Source of the DNA: Comamonas testosteroni TK102
GTDB lineage: Bacteria > Pseudomonadota > Gammaproteobacteria > Burkholderiales > Burkholderiaceae_C
Direction: 5' to 3'
Assembly (NCBI RefSeq): GCF_000739375.1
Contig: NZ_CP006704.1
Span: 3,100,001-3,164,000, forward strand
Length of the DNA: 64,000 nucleotides
In this document: one piece after another, positions 8,206 through 16,909 of the stretch
Position numbering within the stretch: position 1 is the stretch's first letter
Layout of the letters: the number at the start of each line of letters is the position of its first letter
Position numbers and translations under genes: made by a program
Notes under the pieces: generated by a model
Databases searched by the model: none
What the model saw: only the letters and a program-made list of their open reading frames with translations
Told to the model about the DNA's origin: nothing

Positions 8206-9555
8206 ATGAACGATACAAAATCATCTCCATTTGGGACTCGGCGCACTCAGATTGCAATTGCTGCAATCCTAGTAGTTGGCGCTCTTTCTGCTGCACTAAT
8301 TCTTCGCAGTGGTCCGGACAGCAGCAGTGCTAAAGGTGCCGGAGGTCAGGGGCACTCAGAAGCCGCTAGCCACGCAGACACAGAACATCACGGCGAGAAG
8401 CAAAGCGGTGATCACAAAGATGAAAAAGGGCACGCAGATGGTGAGCACCATGATGAAAAAGAGCAAAACGACGGAGCCAAGTCTGCAGAGAAGAAAAGCG
8501 CCGAAGGTGCTCATGATGACGATGAAGGTCTTATCCAAATGGATTCGCAGCGTATGCAGGCTGCAGGCATTCGAACCGCAGAGGTCGGCTCTGCAACTGT
8601 TCGCTCAGTACTGCAACTTCCGGGGGAAATACGCTTCAACGAAGACAAAACGGCTCACGTTGTCCCTCGAGTCCCTGGCGTCGTCGACTCGGTACCCGCC
8701 AATCTCGGCCAGGTTGTAAAGAAGGGGCAGTTGCTGGCTGTGTTGAGCAGTGCGGCTGTTTCTGAGCAACGAAGTGAACTTCAAGCCGCTAGCCAACGCT
8801 TAGCACTGGCGCGTACAAGCTATGCCAGAGAGCAAAAGCTGTGGGAGGAGAAGGTATCGGCTGAACAGGATTACTTGCAGGCTCGGCAGACACTGCGCGA
8901 GGCAGAAATTGCCGTTTCAAATGCTCAACAAAAATTGGCGGCTAACGGCGCCGGAGGCGGAGGCGGTGCACTAAACCGATTTGAACTAAGGGCTCCTTTT
9001 GACGGAGTGATCGTCGAGAAGCATCTCGCCGTCGGTGAAGCTGTTCAGGACACTACCCAAGTTTTCACAATCTCAGACTTGCGTTCCGTTTGGGCTGAAA
9101 TGAGGGTTGCAGCATCTGACTTGCCCGCCGTGAAGGTTGGGGAAAAAGCAACTGTCAAGGCGACAGCATTCTCGTCGTCTGCGACTGGGGTGGTTGCTTA
9201 CGTGGGTGCTCTGATTGGTCAGGAAACACGTACTGCTCCTGCTCGAATCACTCTAGAGAATCCTGAAGGCGCGTGGCGCCCAGGTCTATTCGTCAATGTG
9301 GAGTTGACTGCCTCTTCGCAACAAGTGCCAGTAGCGGTAGCTTCCAGTGCTATCCAGCGTCTGGACGGCCAAAACAGTGTTGTGTTTGTGCCCGTCAAGG
9401 GGGGCTTCCGAGCTCAGCCCGTGCGCGTTGGTCGCTCGGACCCCCAGACAACAGAAATTCTTGAAGGGCTGAAGTCCGGCCAGTCCTATGTGACTGAAGG
9501 CAGCTTCATGCTTAAGGCCGAACTGGGCAAGGCTACAGCCGAGCACGCACACTAA
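8206..9555 (+). CDS. czcB: RND efflux periplasmic adaptor CzcB with His-rich segment
   Basis: This membrane-fusion protein couples CzcA to CzcC. The 449-residue product has an N-terminal membrane anchor (about 16-34). A His/Asp/Glu-rich segment follows (about residues 50-106), probably a metal-capturing tail. Then come the barrel-sandwich hybrid, a coiled-coil hairpin with a Gly-rich stretch (GAGGGGG), and beta-barrel domains. ATG 8206 is chosen because the sequence before it overlaps the czcC end and has no signal. Metal binding by the His segment is inference from composition. Confidence 0.93.
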   Translation: MNDTKSSPFGTRRTQIAIAAILVVGALSAALILRSGPDSSSAKGAGGQGHSEAASHADTEHHGEKQSGDHKDEKGHADGEHHDEKEQNDGAKSAEKKSAEGAHDDDEGLIQMDSQRMQAAGIRTAEVGSATVRSVLQLPGEIRFNEDKTAHVVPRVPGVVDSVPANLGQVVKKGQLLAVLSSAAVSEQRSELQAASQRLALARTSYAREQKLWEEKVSAEQDYLQARQTLREAEIAVSNAQQKLAANGAGGGGGALNRFELRAPFDGVIVEKHLAVGEAVQDTTQVFTISDLRSVWAEMRVAASDLPAVKVGEKATVKATAFSSSATGVVAYVGALIGQETRTAPARITLENPEGAWRPGLFVNVELTASSQQVPVAVASSAIQRLDGQNSVVFVPVKGGFRAQPVRVGRSDPQTTEILEGLKSGQSYVTEGSFMLKAELGKATAEHAH

Positions 9556-9568
9556 GCAAGGGCTGCAA

Positions 9569-12500
9569 ATGTTCGAACGAATTATCCGATTTGCCATTGA
9601 GCAGCGCTGGCTGGTCATGGTTGCCGTTCTGGCCCTAGCGGCTATTGGCGTATACAACTATCAACGCCTCGCTATTGATGCTGTACCTGACATTACCAAT
9701 GTTCAGGTACAGATCAATACGCAGGCCAGCGGCTACTCGCCGCTTGAGACCGAGCAGCGAGTCACTTACCCAATTGAAACGGTGATGGCCGGCTTGCCCA
9801 ATCTGGAACAGACTCGCTCGCTGTCGCGCTACGGCCTGTCGCAAGTGACAGTAGTGTTTAAAGATGGCACTGACATCTACTTTGCTCGCCAGTTAGTCAA
9901 CGAACGTATCCAACAGGCCCGTGATAATCTTCCCGCTGGTGTCACTCCCACGCTGGGACCTATCTCTACAGGTTTGGGTGAGATCTATCTTTGGACCGTT
10001 GAGGCCGAGGATGGTGCAAAGAAGGCAGATGGAACGCCTTACACACCTATGGATCTGCGCGAGATACAGGACTGGGTGATCAAACCGCAACTGCGTAATG
10101 TGCCAGGTGTCACTGAAATCAACTCTATTGGCGGCTTCGCGAAAGAGTATCTGGTTTCGCCTCGCCCAGAACAGCTGGCGTCCTATGGTTTCACTCTTGC
10201 TGACCTGGTTGCTGCGTTGGAACGCAACAATACCAATGTGGGAGCTGGATACATTGAGCGTCAAGGTGAACAGTATTTGATCCGTGCCCCAGGTCAAGTC
10301 TCTGGCATTGCTGACATTCGAGAAGTGATCGTGGGTTCGGCTCAAGGCCAGCCCATACGTATTCGTGATTTGGCAGAGGTTGGCTTGGGTCGTGAGCTTC
10401 GCACTGGAGCTGCCACGGATAACGGCCGAGAGGTCGTGCTTGGCACGGTCTTCATGCTGATCGGGGAGAACAGCCGTGTGGTCTCGCAGGCTGTGGCTGC
10501 ACGCATGGAGCAGATTAACCGCAGTCTTCCTGAAGGCGTGAAAGCGATCACGGTCTACGATCGCACAAACCTCGTCGATAAAGCTATCGCAACGGTCAAG
10601 AAGAATTTGGTGGAAGGTGCGGCTTTAGTTGTTGTCATCCTCTTCCTTTTCCTAGGCAACCTCCGCGCGGCCCTGATTACAGCGCTGATCATTCCATTGT
10701 CCATGCTGTTCACCTTTACTGGCATGGTGCAATACAAAGTCAGTGCCAACTTGATGAGTCTGGGCGCTCTTGACTTCGGCATCATCATTGATGGCGCGGT
10801 GGTCATTGTGGAGAACTGCGTGCGTCGTCTTGCCCACGCGCAAGAAGCACGCGGACGCTCTTTGACGCGCAGTGAACGCTTCCACGAAGTATTTGCTGCA
10901 GCCAAGGAAGCGCGTCGGCCATTGTTGTTTGGACAATTGATCATCATGGTGGTCTATTTGCCAATCTTTGCGCTCACAGGTGTAGAGGGCAAGATGTTCC
11001 ATCCCATGGCGCTGACTGTGGTGATCGCGCTTGCTGGCGCAATGCTGCTGTCCATTACCTTCATTCCTGCGGCGATTGCTCTTTTCATGGGCAACAAGGT
11101 TGCGGAGAAGGAAAATCGCCTCATGGTTTGGGCGCGTCGCGTTTATGCACCAGCCCTTCATCGCGTCATGAGAGCTCCTGCAGTTGTTCTGACTGCCGCT
11201 GGTGTGGCGGTGGTGTTAAGCCTGCTGCTGGCAACGCGTCTTGGTAGTGAATTTGCACCAAACCTCAACGAGGGCGACTTCGCCATTCAGGCTCTGCGGA
11301 TTCCAGGAACCAGCCTGACCCAGTCCCTTGAGATGCAAATGCAGATCGAGAAAACCTTGAAGAAAGAGTTTCCTGAGATCGACAGGGTATTTGCTCGTAC
11401 AGGTACCGCGGAGATTGCCTCTGACCCGATGCCACCGAACATCTCGGACGGCTACATCATGCTTAAGCCGCAGTCCGAATGGCCGGATCCGGCACGTACA
11501 CGAGACGATTTGTTGGCAGCAATTCAGGCAGCCGCAGATCGAGTTCCAGGCAACAATTTCGAGTTCTCTCAACCTATTCAACTGCGCTTCAATGAGTTGA
11601 TATCGGGTGTGCGTAGTGATGTCGCTGTAAAGATTTTTGGCGACGACATGACTGTGCTGGAGAAGAACGCACAAGCCGTCGCAGGCATGTTGCAGCAAAT
11701 TTCTGGAGCCTCTGAAGTCAAGGTCGAACAGACCACAGGCTTGCCAATGCTCACCGTGAAAATCGACCGTGAGAAGGCCTCGCGCTATGGTTTGAACATG
11801 GGTGACGTGCAAGACACCATCAGTACGGCACTGGGCGGTCGTGAAGCCGGCACAGTTTTTGAAGGAGACAAGCGGTTCGACATTCAGGTTCGTTTGCCGG
11901 ACGAAGTGCGCAATGACATGGAAGCGATAGGACGCCTACCTATCGCGCTTCCACGCGGTACGGATGGCCGACTTGGTTTTGTTCCGCTTTCGGCCGTGGC
12001 TAGTTTTGATATCGCACCAGGCCCTAACCAGGTGAGCCGAGAGGATGGTAAGCGCCGCATCGTGGTGAGTGCCAACGTGCGCGGACGTGATATTGGATCT
12101 TTCGTCACAGAAGCACAACAACGCCTCGAATCGCTGCAACTGCCTGCCGGCTACTGGACCCGATGGGGCGGAACCTTCGAGAACCTCGAGTCGGCTAGAA
12201 AACGCTTGACGATTGTTGTGCCGGCAGCATTGCTGATGGTCTTTGTCTTGCTGTTTGCAATGTTCGGCAATGTTCGTGATGGTCTCATCGTGTTCACGGG
12301 CATTCCGTTTGCGCTGACAGGTGGCATCTTGGCGCTCTGGATGCGCGGTATTCCTTTATCCATTTCGGCTGCGATCGGGTTTATCGCACTGTCAGGCGTG
12401 GCTGTGCTCAATGGCTTGGTGATGATTGCCTACATCCGATCGCTGCGCGAAGAAGGCAAACGCCTGTATGAAGCAGTCACTGAAGGCGCTTTGACCCGAC

Positions 12501-12742
12501 TGCGGCCTGTTCTGATGACCGCGTTGGTTGCATCGCTAGGCTTTGTTCCGATGGCCATCGCCACGGGCACAGGCGCAGAAGTTCAGCGCCCCTTGGCCAC
12601 AGTGGTGATCGGCGGGATCTTGTCGTCGACTTTGCTGACCCTTCTCGTGTTGCCATTGCTCTATAGCTTGATACACCGCAAGGATCTCTCCGAGACGGAG
12701 GATGAGCAGGTGTTAGCTTCTACTGAGGAAAAGCCAGCCTGA
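9569..12742 (+). CDS. czcA: Heavy-metal RND pump CzcA (HME1 type)
   Basis: This 1057-residue inner-membrane proton/metal antiporter exports Zn, Cd or Co through CzcB and CzcC. It has the two repeated halves of RND pumps, each with six helices after a large periplasmic loop. The fourth helix carries DFGIIIDGAVVIVEN (near residue 405), the acidic signature of the Zn/Cd/Co HME1 subgroup. This contrasts with the cusA product at 62975. The start is ATG 9569, 13 bases after the czcB stop. A strong terminator follows at 12767. No truncation is seen. Confidence 0.95.
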   Translation: MFERIIRFAIEQRWLVMVAVLALAAIGVYNYQRLAIDAVPDITNVQVQINTQASGYSPLETEQRVTYPIETVMAGLPNLEQTRSLSRYGLSQVTVVFKDGTDIYFARQLVNERIQQARDNLPAGVTPTLGPISTGLGEIYLWTVEAEDGAKKADGTPYTPMDLREIQDWVIKPQLRNVPGVTEINSIGGFAKEYLVSPRPEQLASYGFTLADLVAALERNNTNVGAGYIERQGEQYLIRAPGQVSGIADIREVIVGSAQGQPIRIRDLAEVGLGRELRTGAATDNGREVVLGTVFMLIGENSRVVSQAVAARMEQINRSLPEGVKAITVYDRTNLVDKAIATVKKNLVEGAALVVVILFLFLGNLRAALITALIIPLSMLFTFTGMVQYKVSANLMSLGALDFGIIIDGAVVIVENCVRRLAHAQEARGRSLTRSERFHEVFAAAKEARRPLLFGQLIIMVVYLPIFALTGVEGKMFHPMALTVVIALAGAMLLSITFIPAAIALFMGNKVAEKENRLMVWARRVYAPALHRVMRAPAVVLTAAGVAVVLSLLLATRLGSEFAPNLNEGDFAIQALRIPGTSLTQSLEMQMQIEKTLKKEFPEIDRVFARTGTAEIASDPMPPNISDGYIMLKPQSEWPDPARTRDDLLAAIQAAADRVPGNNFEFSQPIQLRFNELISGVRSDVAVKIFGDDMTVLEKNAQAVAGMLQQISGASEVKVEQTTGLPMLTVKIDREKASRYGLNMGDVQDTISTALGGREAGTVFEGDKRFDIQVRLPDEVRNDMEAIGRLPIALPRGTDGRLGFVPLSAVASFDIAPGPNQVSREDGKRRIVVSANVRGRDIGSFVTEAQQRLESLQLPAGYWTRWGGTFENLESARKRLTIVVPAALLMVFVLLFAMFGNVRDGLIVFTGIPFALTGGILALWMRGIPLSISAAIGFIALSGVAVLNGLVMIAYIRSLREEGKRLYEAVTEGALTRLRPVLMTALVASLGFVPMAIATGTGAEVQRPLATVVIGGILSSTLLTLLVLPLLYSLIHRKDLSETEDEQVLASTEEKPA

Positions 12743-12766
12743 TACAAGTAGTTCTACTCGCCTCGT

Positions 12767-12799
12767 AAAAGCCATGGCCTCTAAGGCCATGGCTTTTTT
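12767..12799 (+). terminator. Terminator of the czcCBA operon
   Basis: A perfect stem of 12-13 bases (AAAAGCCATGGCC / GGCCATGGCTTTT) with a 5-base loop is followed by T-rich sequence. It lies 24 bases after the czcA stop. Confidence 0.93.
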
Positions 12800-12818
12800 C
12801 TTGTAACAATACTTAATA

Positions 12819-12832
12819 TGACAACATTGTCA
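12819..12832 (+). promoter_or_regulatory. Metal-response box upstream of small periplasmic protein
   Basis: TGACAACATTGTCA is an exact TGACAA-N2-TTGTCA dyad. It lies 110 bases before the gene at 12943 and nearly equals the box at 58839 in front of the paralogue. Confidence 0.8.
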
Positions 12833-12942
12833 CATTCCTGTTGGCAATCTGTCGGTGGGTATTTTCTACACTTGACCCATCTTCTCTGAATAGACCACTT
12901 TCTTAGATGGAGAAGAAAATCAATTCACTTAAGGAGTATTAA

Positions 12943-13287
12943 ATGGCTCACCGTAAAATTTTTGCATCTCTCACCGCCGCAGCCGCAATGGCAACCGTTC
13001 TGGCAATGCCTGGCGTCGCAGTCGCAGATACGTACTGGCACCCCACAAATAACGAGGCCGGTGTAAAAGCATACCCTGGACACTTCAAGAGCTCTCAAAC
13101 CCGTGACCAAGTCCGTGCAGAAGCAGCGAATGCAGTGCGCGATGGTGGGGATACTCGGATGCGCGCAGGAAATTACCCTGCGGTTAAGAGCACAGGCCCC
13201 GAGAAGACTCGTCAACAAGTTATTGATGAGCTGACAAAAGAAACCCCTTCGCAGCGAGATGCTCGTAACCAAGCTATGGCTGGGTAA
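12943..13287 (+). CDS. Small exported protein, DUF4148-like, paralogue of the one at 58962
   Basis: This 114-residue protein has a clear signal peptide (cleavage near VAVADTYW) and a soluble charged remainder. Three KTR/QTR-x-Q/DQV-type segments are present (QTRDQVRAEA, KTRQQVIDEL) with a tail PSQRDARNQAMAG. It has no enzyme motif and no cysteines. A homologue of the same length follows copRS at 58962. AAGGAG lies 8 bases before ATG 12943. Its own metal-response box and terminator make it a single-gene unit tied to metal stress. A periplasmic stress or metal-binding role is inference. Confidence 0.85.
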   Translation: MAHRKIFASLTAAAAMATVLAMPGVAVADTYWHPTNNEAGVKAYPGHFKSSQTRDQVRAEAANAVRDGGDTRMRAGNYPAVKSTGPEKTRQQVIDELTKETPSQRDARNQAMAG

Positions 13288-13304
13288 TCAGTAATATTTT
13301 CTTG

Positions 13305-13342
13305 GCGTGGATTCGTGGTGACACGATCCACGCTTTTTTTTT
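13305..13342 (+). terminator. Terminator after small periplasmic protein
   Basis: GCGTGGATTCGTG pairs with CACGATCCACGC (one bulge) across a 4-base loop and is followed by a run of nine T. Confidence 0.9.
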
Positions 13343-13352
13343 GCTCAAAAAA

Positions 13353-13367
13353 TGACAAAAATGTAAT
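13353..13367 (+). promoter_or_regulatory. Metal-response-type box upstream of eptA
   Basis: TGACAAAAATGTAAT fits the CopR box TGACA-N4-TGTNAT exactly and shares a 16-base core, one mismatch, with the two repeats before flgB. It lies 112 bases before eptA. Confidence 0.7.
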
Positions 13368-13479
13368 CTAAATGTCATCGTTTAGATCAGATTTTATCTC
13401 TACTATTGTGGGTTTTTGTAAATTCAAAAATAGTTTCATTGAGAAGCTGAATAGTTCTTGATTAAATTCTTTCCGTAAA

Positions 13480-15123
13480 ATGAAGACTTTCAATAAAATA
13501 AGTGAATTCCTGCTATCTAGTGGCATGCAATCAACACGCATGATCATTGGAGTTAGTATATGGATTGCTATTTTTTCTAATTATTATCTTTGGCTGAAAA
13601 TATCTAAATTAGGTGAAGAATCGGATATAAGTCTAATAATATCCTTTGTTTTTATATTAATTGGTTTGAATATTCTTTCGATTTCTGTTTTGGGATGGGG
13701 GAGGCTTTTAAGGCCAATTGCCAGCATCTTTGTCGTAAGTGCGGCTTCAGTTGCCTATTTCATGCAAGCATACGGGATTGTTATTGATTCCAATATGATA
13801 ACTAATGTGCTGCAAACAGACTTCAAAGAAGCCTCTGATTTGATTAATTTGCAGATGATTTTTGTGATTTTGCTGCTGTCGCTACCTCCATTGTGGTTTA
13901 TATGGCGCAGAAATTTCTCAAAATCTACTTTTGGCAAACTGATATTGCAGCGTTTGATGCTTGCTCTCCTGGGGATTTCAATAGCAGTGGTAAGCCTAAT
14001 CGTTTCTTTTCAGGCGTTCTCCTCAACCATGAGGAACCATAAGGAGATTCGCTATTTGATTAACCCATACAATGGACTATATGCGGTCTTCAAGAAAATT
14101 GACGATTCCCAGAAGAGGAAATCAAAAGATTTGGTAAAAATAGGAGAAGGAGCATACATTGAAGGGGCTGTAGACCCTATAGTATTTCTTGTAGTCGGAG
14201 AAACCGCTCGTTCAGATCATTTGGGGTTGAATGGCTATTCAAGAGATACCACACCTTTGCTATCAAGTCGAAAAGACATCTTGTCATTTAAAAATTCCTG
14301 GGCTTGTGGAACGAGCACCGCAGAGTCACTGCCGTGCATGTTTTCACACTTACCGAGGGAGAAGTTCTTTGATCGACGAGAAAATTACGAAAATTTATTA
14401 GATGTTCTAAAAAAGGCAGGTCTGGATGTGCTTTGGGTTGACAATCAATCAGGGTGCAAGGGGGTATGTGCGAGAATACCTGCTGAAAATCAAGAGATAA
14501 TCAAAGGTGACATCAATTGCAGAGATGATGGTTGCTTTGATGCAGCAGTGTTGAACAATCTCCAAAAGAAAATTGAAAACTTACCAAAGCTTGGTAAAGC
14601 TAAAGGAACCGTTGTTTTAGTTCACCAAATGGGCAGCCATGGCCCAGCCTATTACAAGCGTTCTTCACCAGATAGAAAAACCTACTTCCCAGAATGTGAA
14701 TCTTCAGCTCTGCAAACCTGCAGTCGAGAACAAGTAGTCAATGCATATGACAACAGCATAAGAGAAACTGATTATTTCATTTCGAAAGCAATTGATTGGA
14801 TTAAGGAGACCTATCCAGATAGGCCAACTGCAATGATGTATGTCTCAGATCATGGCGAGTCTTTGGGAGAAAATAACATATACCTCCATGGTCTTCCTTA
14901 TAGTTTGGCGCCCGATGCTCAGAAACGCATTCCTTGGATCGTTTGGTTCTCTGAATCATTTAAGCGCGAAAAATTCGAAGATAAGGGATGTGCTGCTCTA
15001 TTAGACGTTGATGCCAGGATAAGCCATGATAATTATTTCCATTCAGTTCTGGGATTAATGAGCGTAAAGTCTGAAATTTATAATCCTGGTCTTGATATTT
15101 TTGAAGAATGCAGGCGATCTTGA
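13480..15123 (+). CDS. eptA: Lipid A phosphoethanolamine transferase, EptA/MCR family
   Basis: This inner-membrane enzyme moves phosphoethanolamine from phosphatidylethanolamine to lipid A, lowering surface charge; the family includes the mobile colistin-resistance MCR enzymes. The 547-residue protein has five N-terminal helices and a periplasmic sulfatase-fold domain. Metal ligand Glu241 lies in VVGETARSDH, nucleophile Thr280 in CGTSTAESLPC, and further ligands in VSDHGESLGEN and YLHGLPYS. Paired cysteines typical of the family are present. AT-rich sequence and a metal-response-type box set it with flgB-PAP2-dgkA. Whether it confers measurable polymyxin resistance is unknown. Confidence 0.93.
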   Translation: MKTFNKISEFLLSSGMQSTRMIIGVSIWIAIFSNYYLWLKISKLGEESDISLIISFVFILIGLNILSISVLGWGRLLRPIASIFVVSAASVAYFMQAYGIVIDSNMITNVLQTDFKEASDLINLQMIFVILLLSLPPLWFIWRRNFSKSTFGKLILQRLMLALLGISIAVVSLIVSFQAFSSTMRNHKEIRYLINPYNGLYAVFKKIDDSQKRKSKDLVKIGEGAYIEGAVDPIVFLVVGETARSDHLGLNGYSRDTTPLLSSRKDILSFKNSWACGTSTAESLPCMFSHLPREKFFDRRENYENLLDVLKKAGLDVLWVDNQSGCKGVCARIPAENQEIIKGDINCRDDGCFDAAVLNNLQKKIENLPKLGKAKGTVVLVHQMGSHGPAYYKRSSPDRKTYFPECESSALQTCSREQVVNAYDNSIRETDYFISKAIDWIKETYPDRPTAMMYVSDHGESLGENNIYLHGLPYSLAPDAQKRIPWIVWFSESFKREKFEDKGCAALLDVDARISHDNYFHSVLGLMSVKSEIYNPGLDIFEECRRS

Positions 15124-15202
15124 TTATGACGGATTGTTGAATAAATAATTTCTGATTATCTATGTGGCTAGTGCCTAAATTGTTGACACGAATGCCAGCG
15201 GC

Positions 15203-15493
15203 TTAACCACTGCTGACTACCGCAGGTGGAGGTACTAATGCCCAACGCAGTGCATACCAGCGTACCCCTCCGCCCTGAAATAAGGAGCCGATAGTGAGCG
15301 TCTCGCCCGACTGAAGCGGTGCCTTCATGCGAGCCAGGCGTTCTTGCGTGGTTAGCTCTGCATGGAGGGCTAGGATCACGATGCATACCTGCTGCGCAGT
15401 CAGCCCAGCAAACAGCTGAAGCATCCCGGTCACTTTGATATCGAAGACTGGGATCTCTTGGTCAGACGTGTTCTTGTGTGAGAAAACACGCAC
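15203..15493 (-). CDS. Small hypothetical protein with uncertain start
   Basis: A 96-codon frame on the minus strand starts at GTG 15493; the frame stays open about 24 codons further up without an ATG. The product (…VFDIKVTGMLQLFAGLTAQ…) has a short hydrophobic segment and no motif I recognise. It lies between eptA and the recombinase and could be the residue of an ICE gene that lost its start. Confidence that it is expressed is low. Confidence 0.35.
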   Translation of the reverse strand: MRVFSHKNTSDQEIPVFDIKVTGMLQLFAGLTAQQVCIVILALHAELTTQERLARMKAPLQSGETLTIGSLFQGGGVRWYALRWALVPPPAVVSSG

Positions 15494-15752
15494 TCCCTTT
15501 GCGCAAAGATCTAGCTCATGGATTTCCTCGGAAATGGACGAGGAACCGTGTCGTTACTGCGCGCAAACAACACCGAACAAGGAGACATAGCTCCCTGTCC
15601 GGGTTGGATTAGGAGTCTTTGCACCGATCTAATGGAGCAATGCAGAATGGCACTAGGCCGGCTGATGCGCAGACAAAGCGGCAGTTACTCTCAAAAGCTC
15701 AATCGCGTAGAAAATGCAGCAATGCTACCGATTCAGCCTCAACGGTACAAGA

Positions 15753-16721
15753 TTACCAACGCACATAGCGCTCGAAATTCGCGCTGCGTGGATGATGCTG
15801 ATCCGCCATGGCCCGGATATCCTCATGCAAGATAGAGACATAGTGCGCAGTCGTCTCTTGATGCTCATGGCCCAGCAGTAGCTGGATAGTGTGCAGAGAC
15901 GCCTTTCCCTGGTACAGATGCGACGCAAAGGCGTGTCGCAATGCGTGGGGTGTCAACCGAAGGCCGCATTCGCGACCGTACCGGCTGACCATTCTGCGCA
16001 ACTGGTAGTAGCGATAGTCTGGATAGCGTCCGCTACTAACGAACAGTTTGGATGTGGATCTTTTGCCATGGCCTCCGGCTGCAAGGATCACTTGTCGTGC
16101 CGTTTTGTACTGCGCAATCCAATACCTGGCATGTTCTCCAACGACAACCAAGCGCTCTTTGCTCCCCTTCCCCCATATCTGCAAGGGCTTGCCGCTGGCG
16201 GGGACCTGATCGAGCGTAATGTTCAGCAGCTCTCCTGCACGTAGCCCGGATCCATAAAGGAGCTTCAAAGCTGCACGATCTCGCATGCCTTTGGCCGTTT
16301 TCGTGTCCGGTAGCTCCATCAGCTTAGCGATCGCGTTACTGGATGGTGGGCGACGCGGGCGACGCAAGCCCCCGCGAAGTGGTAGCAGTGCGCGGTGAAC
16401 GCCAAGGTCCACGATGCCGGACTCTTTCGCCCAGCGGTACAACCGCTGCAGCATCCATTGTTTGAGGCGTAGTGCCGAAACAGATCTGGTGTCTTTCCAG
16501 CTAAGTAGGAATACCTGCAGGTCGTCGACCGAAGCATGTTCCCACGAGCGACCGGTCGCTTCCAACAGCCATGCGTTGAAAGCTCGCAACTGGATCTGGA
16601 GGACCTGAAGAGTGCTTTCTGCAAGGCCCTCTTGAAAAAATAGATCGGTTAGAAAATCTCCAAAACGGAAATCCCAGCCGGCGGGAACATCCATCGTGCC
16701 GGCAACTAGCAAATTATTCAT
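15753..16721 (-). CDS. Tyrosine recombinase/integrase (XerD-like)
   Basis: This 322-residue site-specific recombinase has an N-terminal SAM-like core-binding domain (about 20-110) and a catalytic domain. All six active-site positions are visible: Arg161 in YGSGLRAGE, Lys188 in GKGSKER, His249 and Arg252 in HALRHAFASHL, His275 in LLGHEHQ and nucleophile Tyr284 in TAHYVSI. It points away from the pilus operon. It may excise or integrate the element, or resolve multimers. No att or dif-like core could be assigned, and a role as a pilV shufflon invertase is not supported because it lies 11 kb from pilV. Confidence 0.88.
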   Translation of the reverse strand: MNNLLVAGTMDVPAGWDFRFGDFLTDLFFQEGLAESTLQVLQIQLRAFNAWLLEATGRSWEHASVDDLQVFLLSWKDTRSVSALRLKQWMLQRLYRWAKESGIVDLGVHRALLPLRGGLRRPRRPPSSNAIAKLMELPDTKTAKGMRDRAALKLLYGSGLRAGELLNITLDQVPASGKPLQIWGKGSKERLVVVGEHARYWIAQYKTARQVILAAGGHGKRSTSKLFVSSGRYPDYRYYQLRRMVSRYGRECGLRLTPHALRHAFASHLYQGKASLHTIQLLLGHEHQETTAHYVSILHEDIRAMADQHHPRSANFERYVRW

Positions 16722-16813
16722 TCATCTACCCGTGTGAATGCCCGCACGAAGAAGCCGCCTCATCGGCGCCTTCTTTGGCTGGCGAGACACACACCTCGAC
16801 AGTTCAAATATAG

Positions 16814-16874
16814 ATCAATTCGGAATTGATATGTCAAGCGGAAACCGTGATGTATGTAACGCACGGTTTCCGCT
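16814..16874. promoter_or_regulatory. Two consecutive inverted repeats ahead of the pilus operon
   Basis: The first is a 17-base dyad, ATCAATTC-G-GAATTGAT (16814-16830). The second has perfect 13-base arms AGCGGAAACCGTG and CACGGTTTCCGCT (16837-16849 and 16862-16874) around a 12-base loop. They lie between the recombinase and the first pilus gene. They could be operators, an attenuator, or a recombinase site; no T-run follows the long stem. Confidence 0.65.
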
Positions 16875-16909
16875 GGAGGCAACGCCGACCGCTCCCTAAA
16901 GTGCGGTCC

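Noticed and set aside
15753..16721. Recombinase as a shufflon invertase (Rci)
   Set aside because: It lies at the far end of the pilus operon, about 11 kb from pilV, and I saw no inverted sfx-type repeats in pilV.
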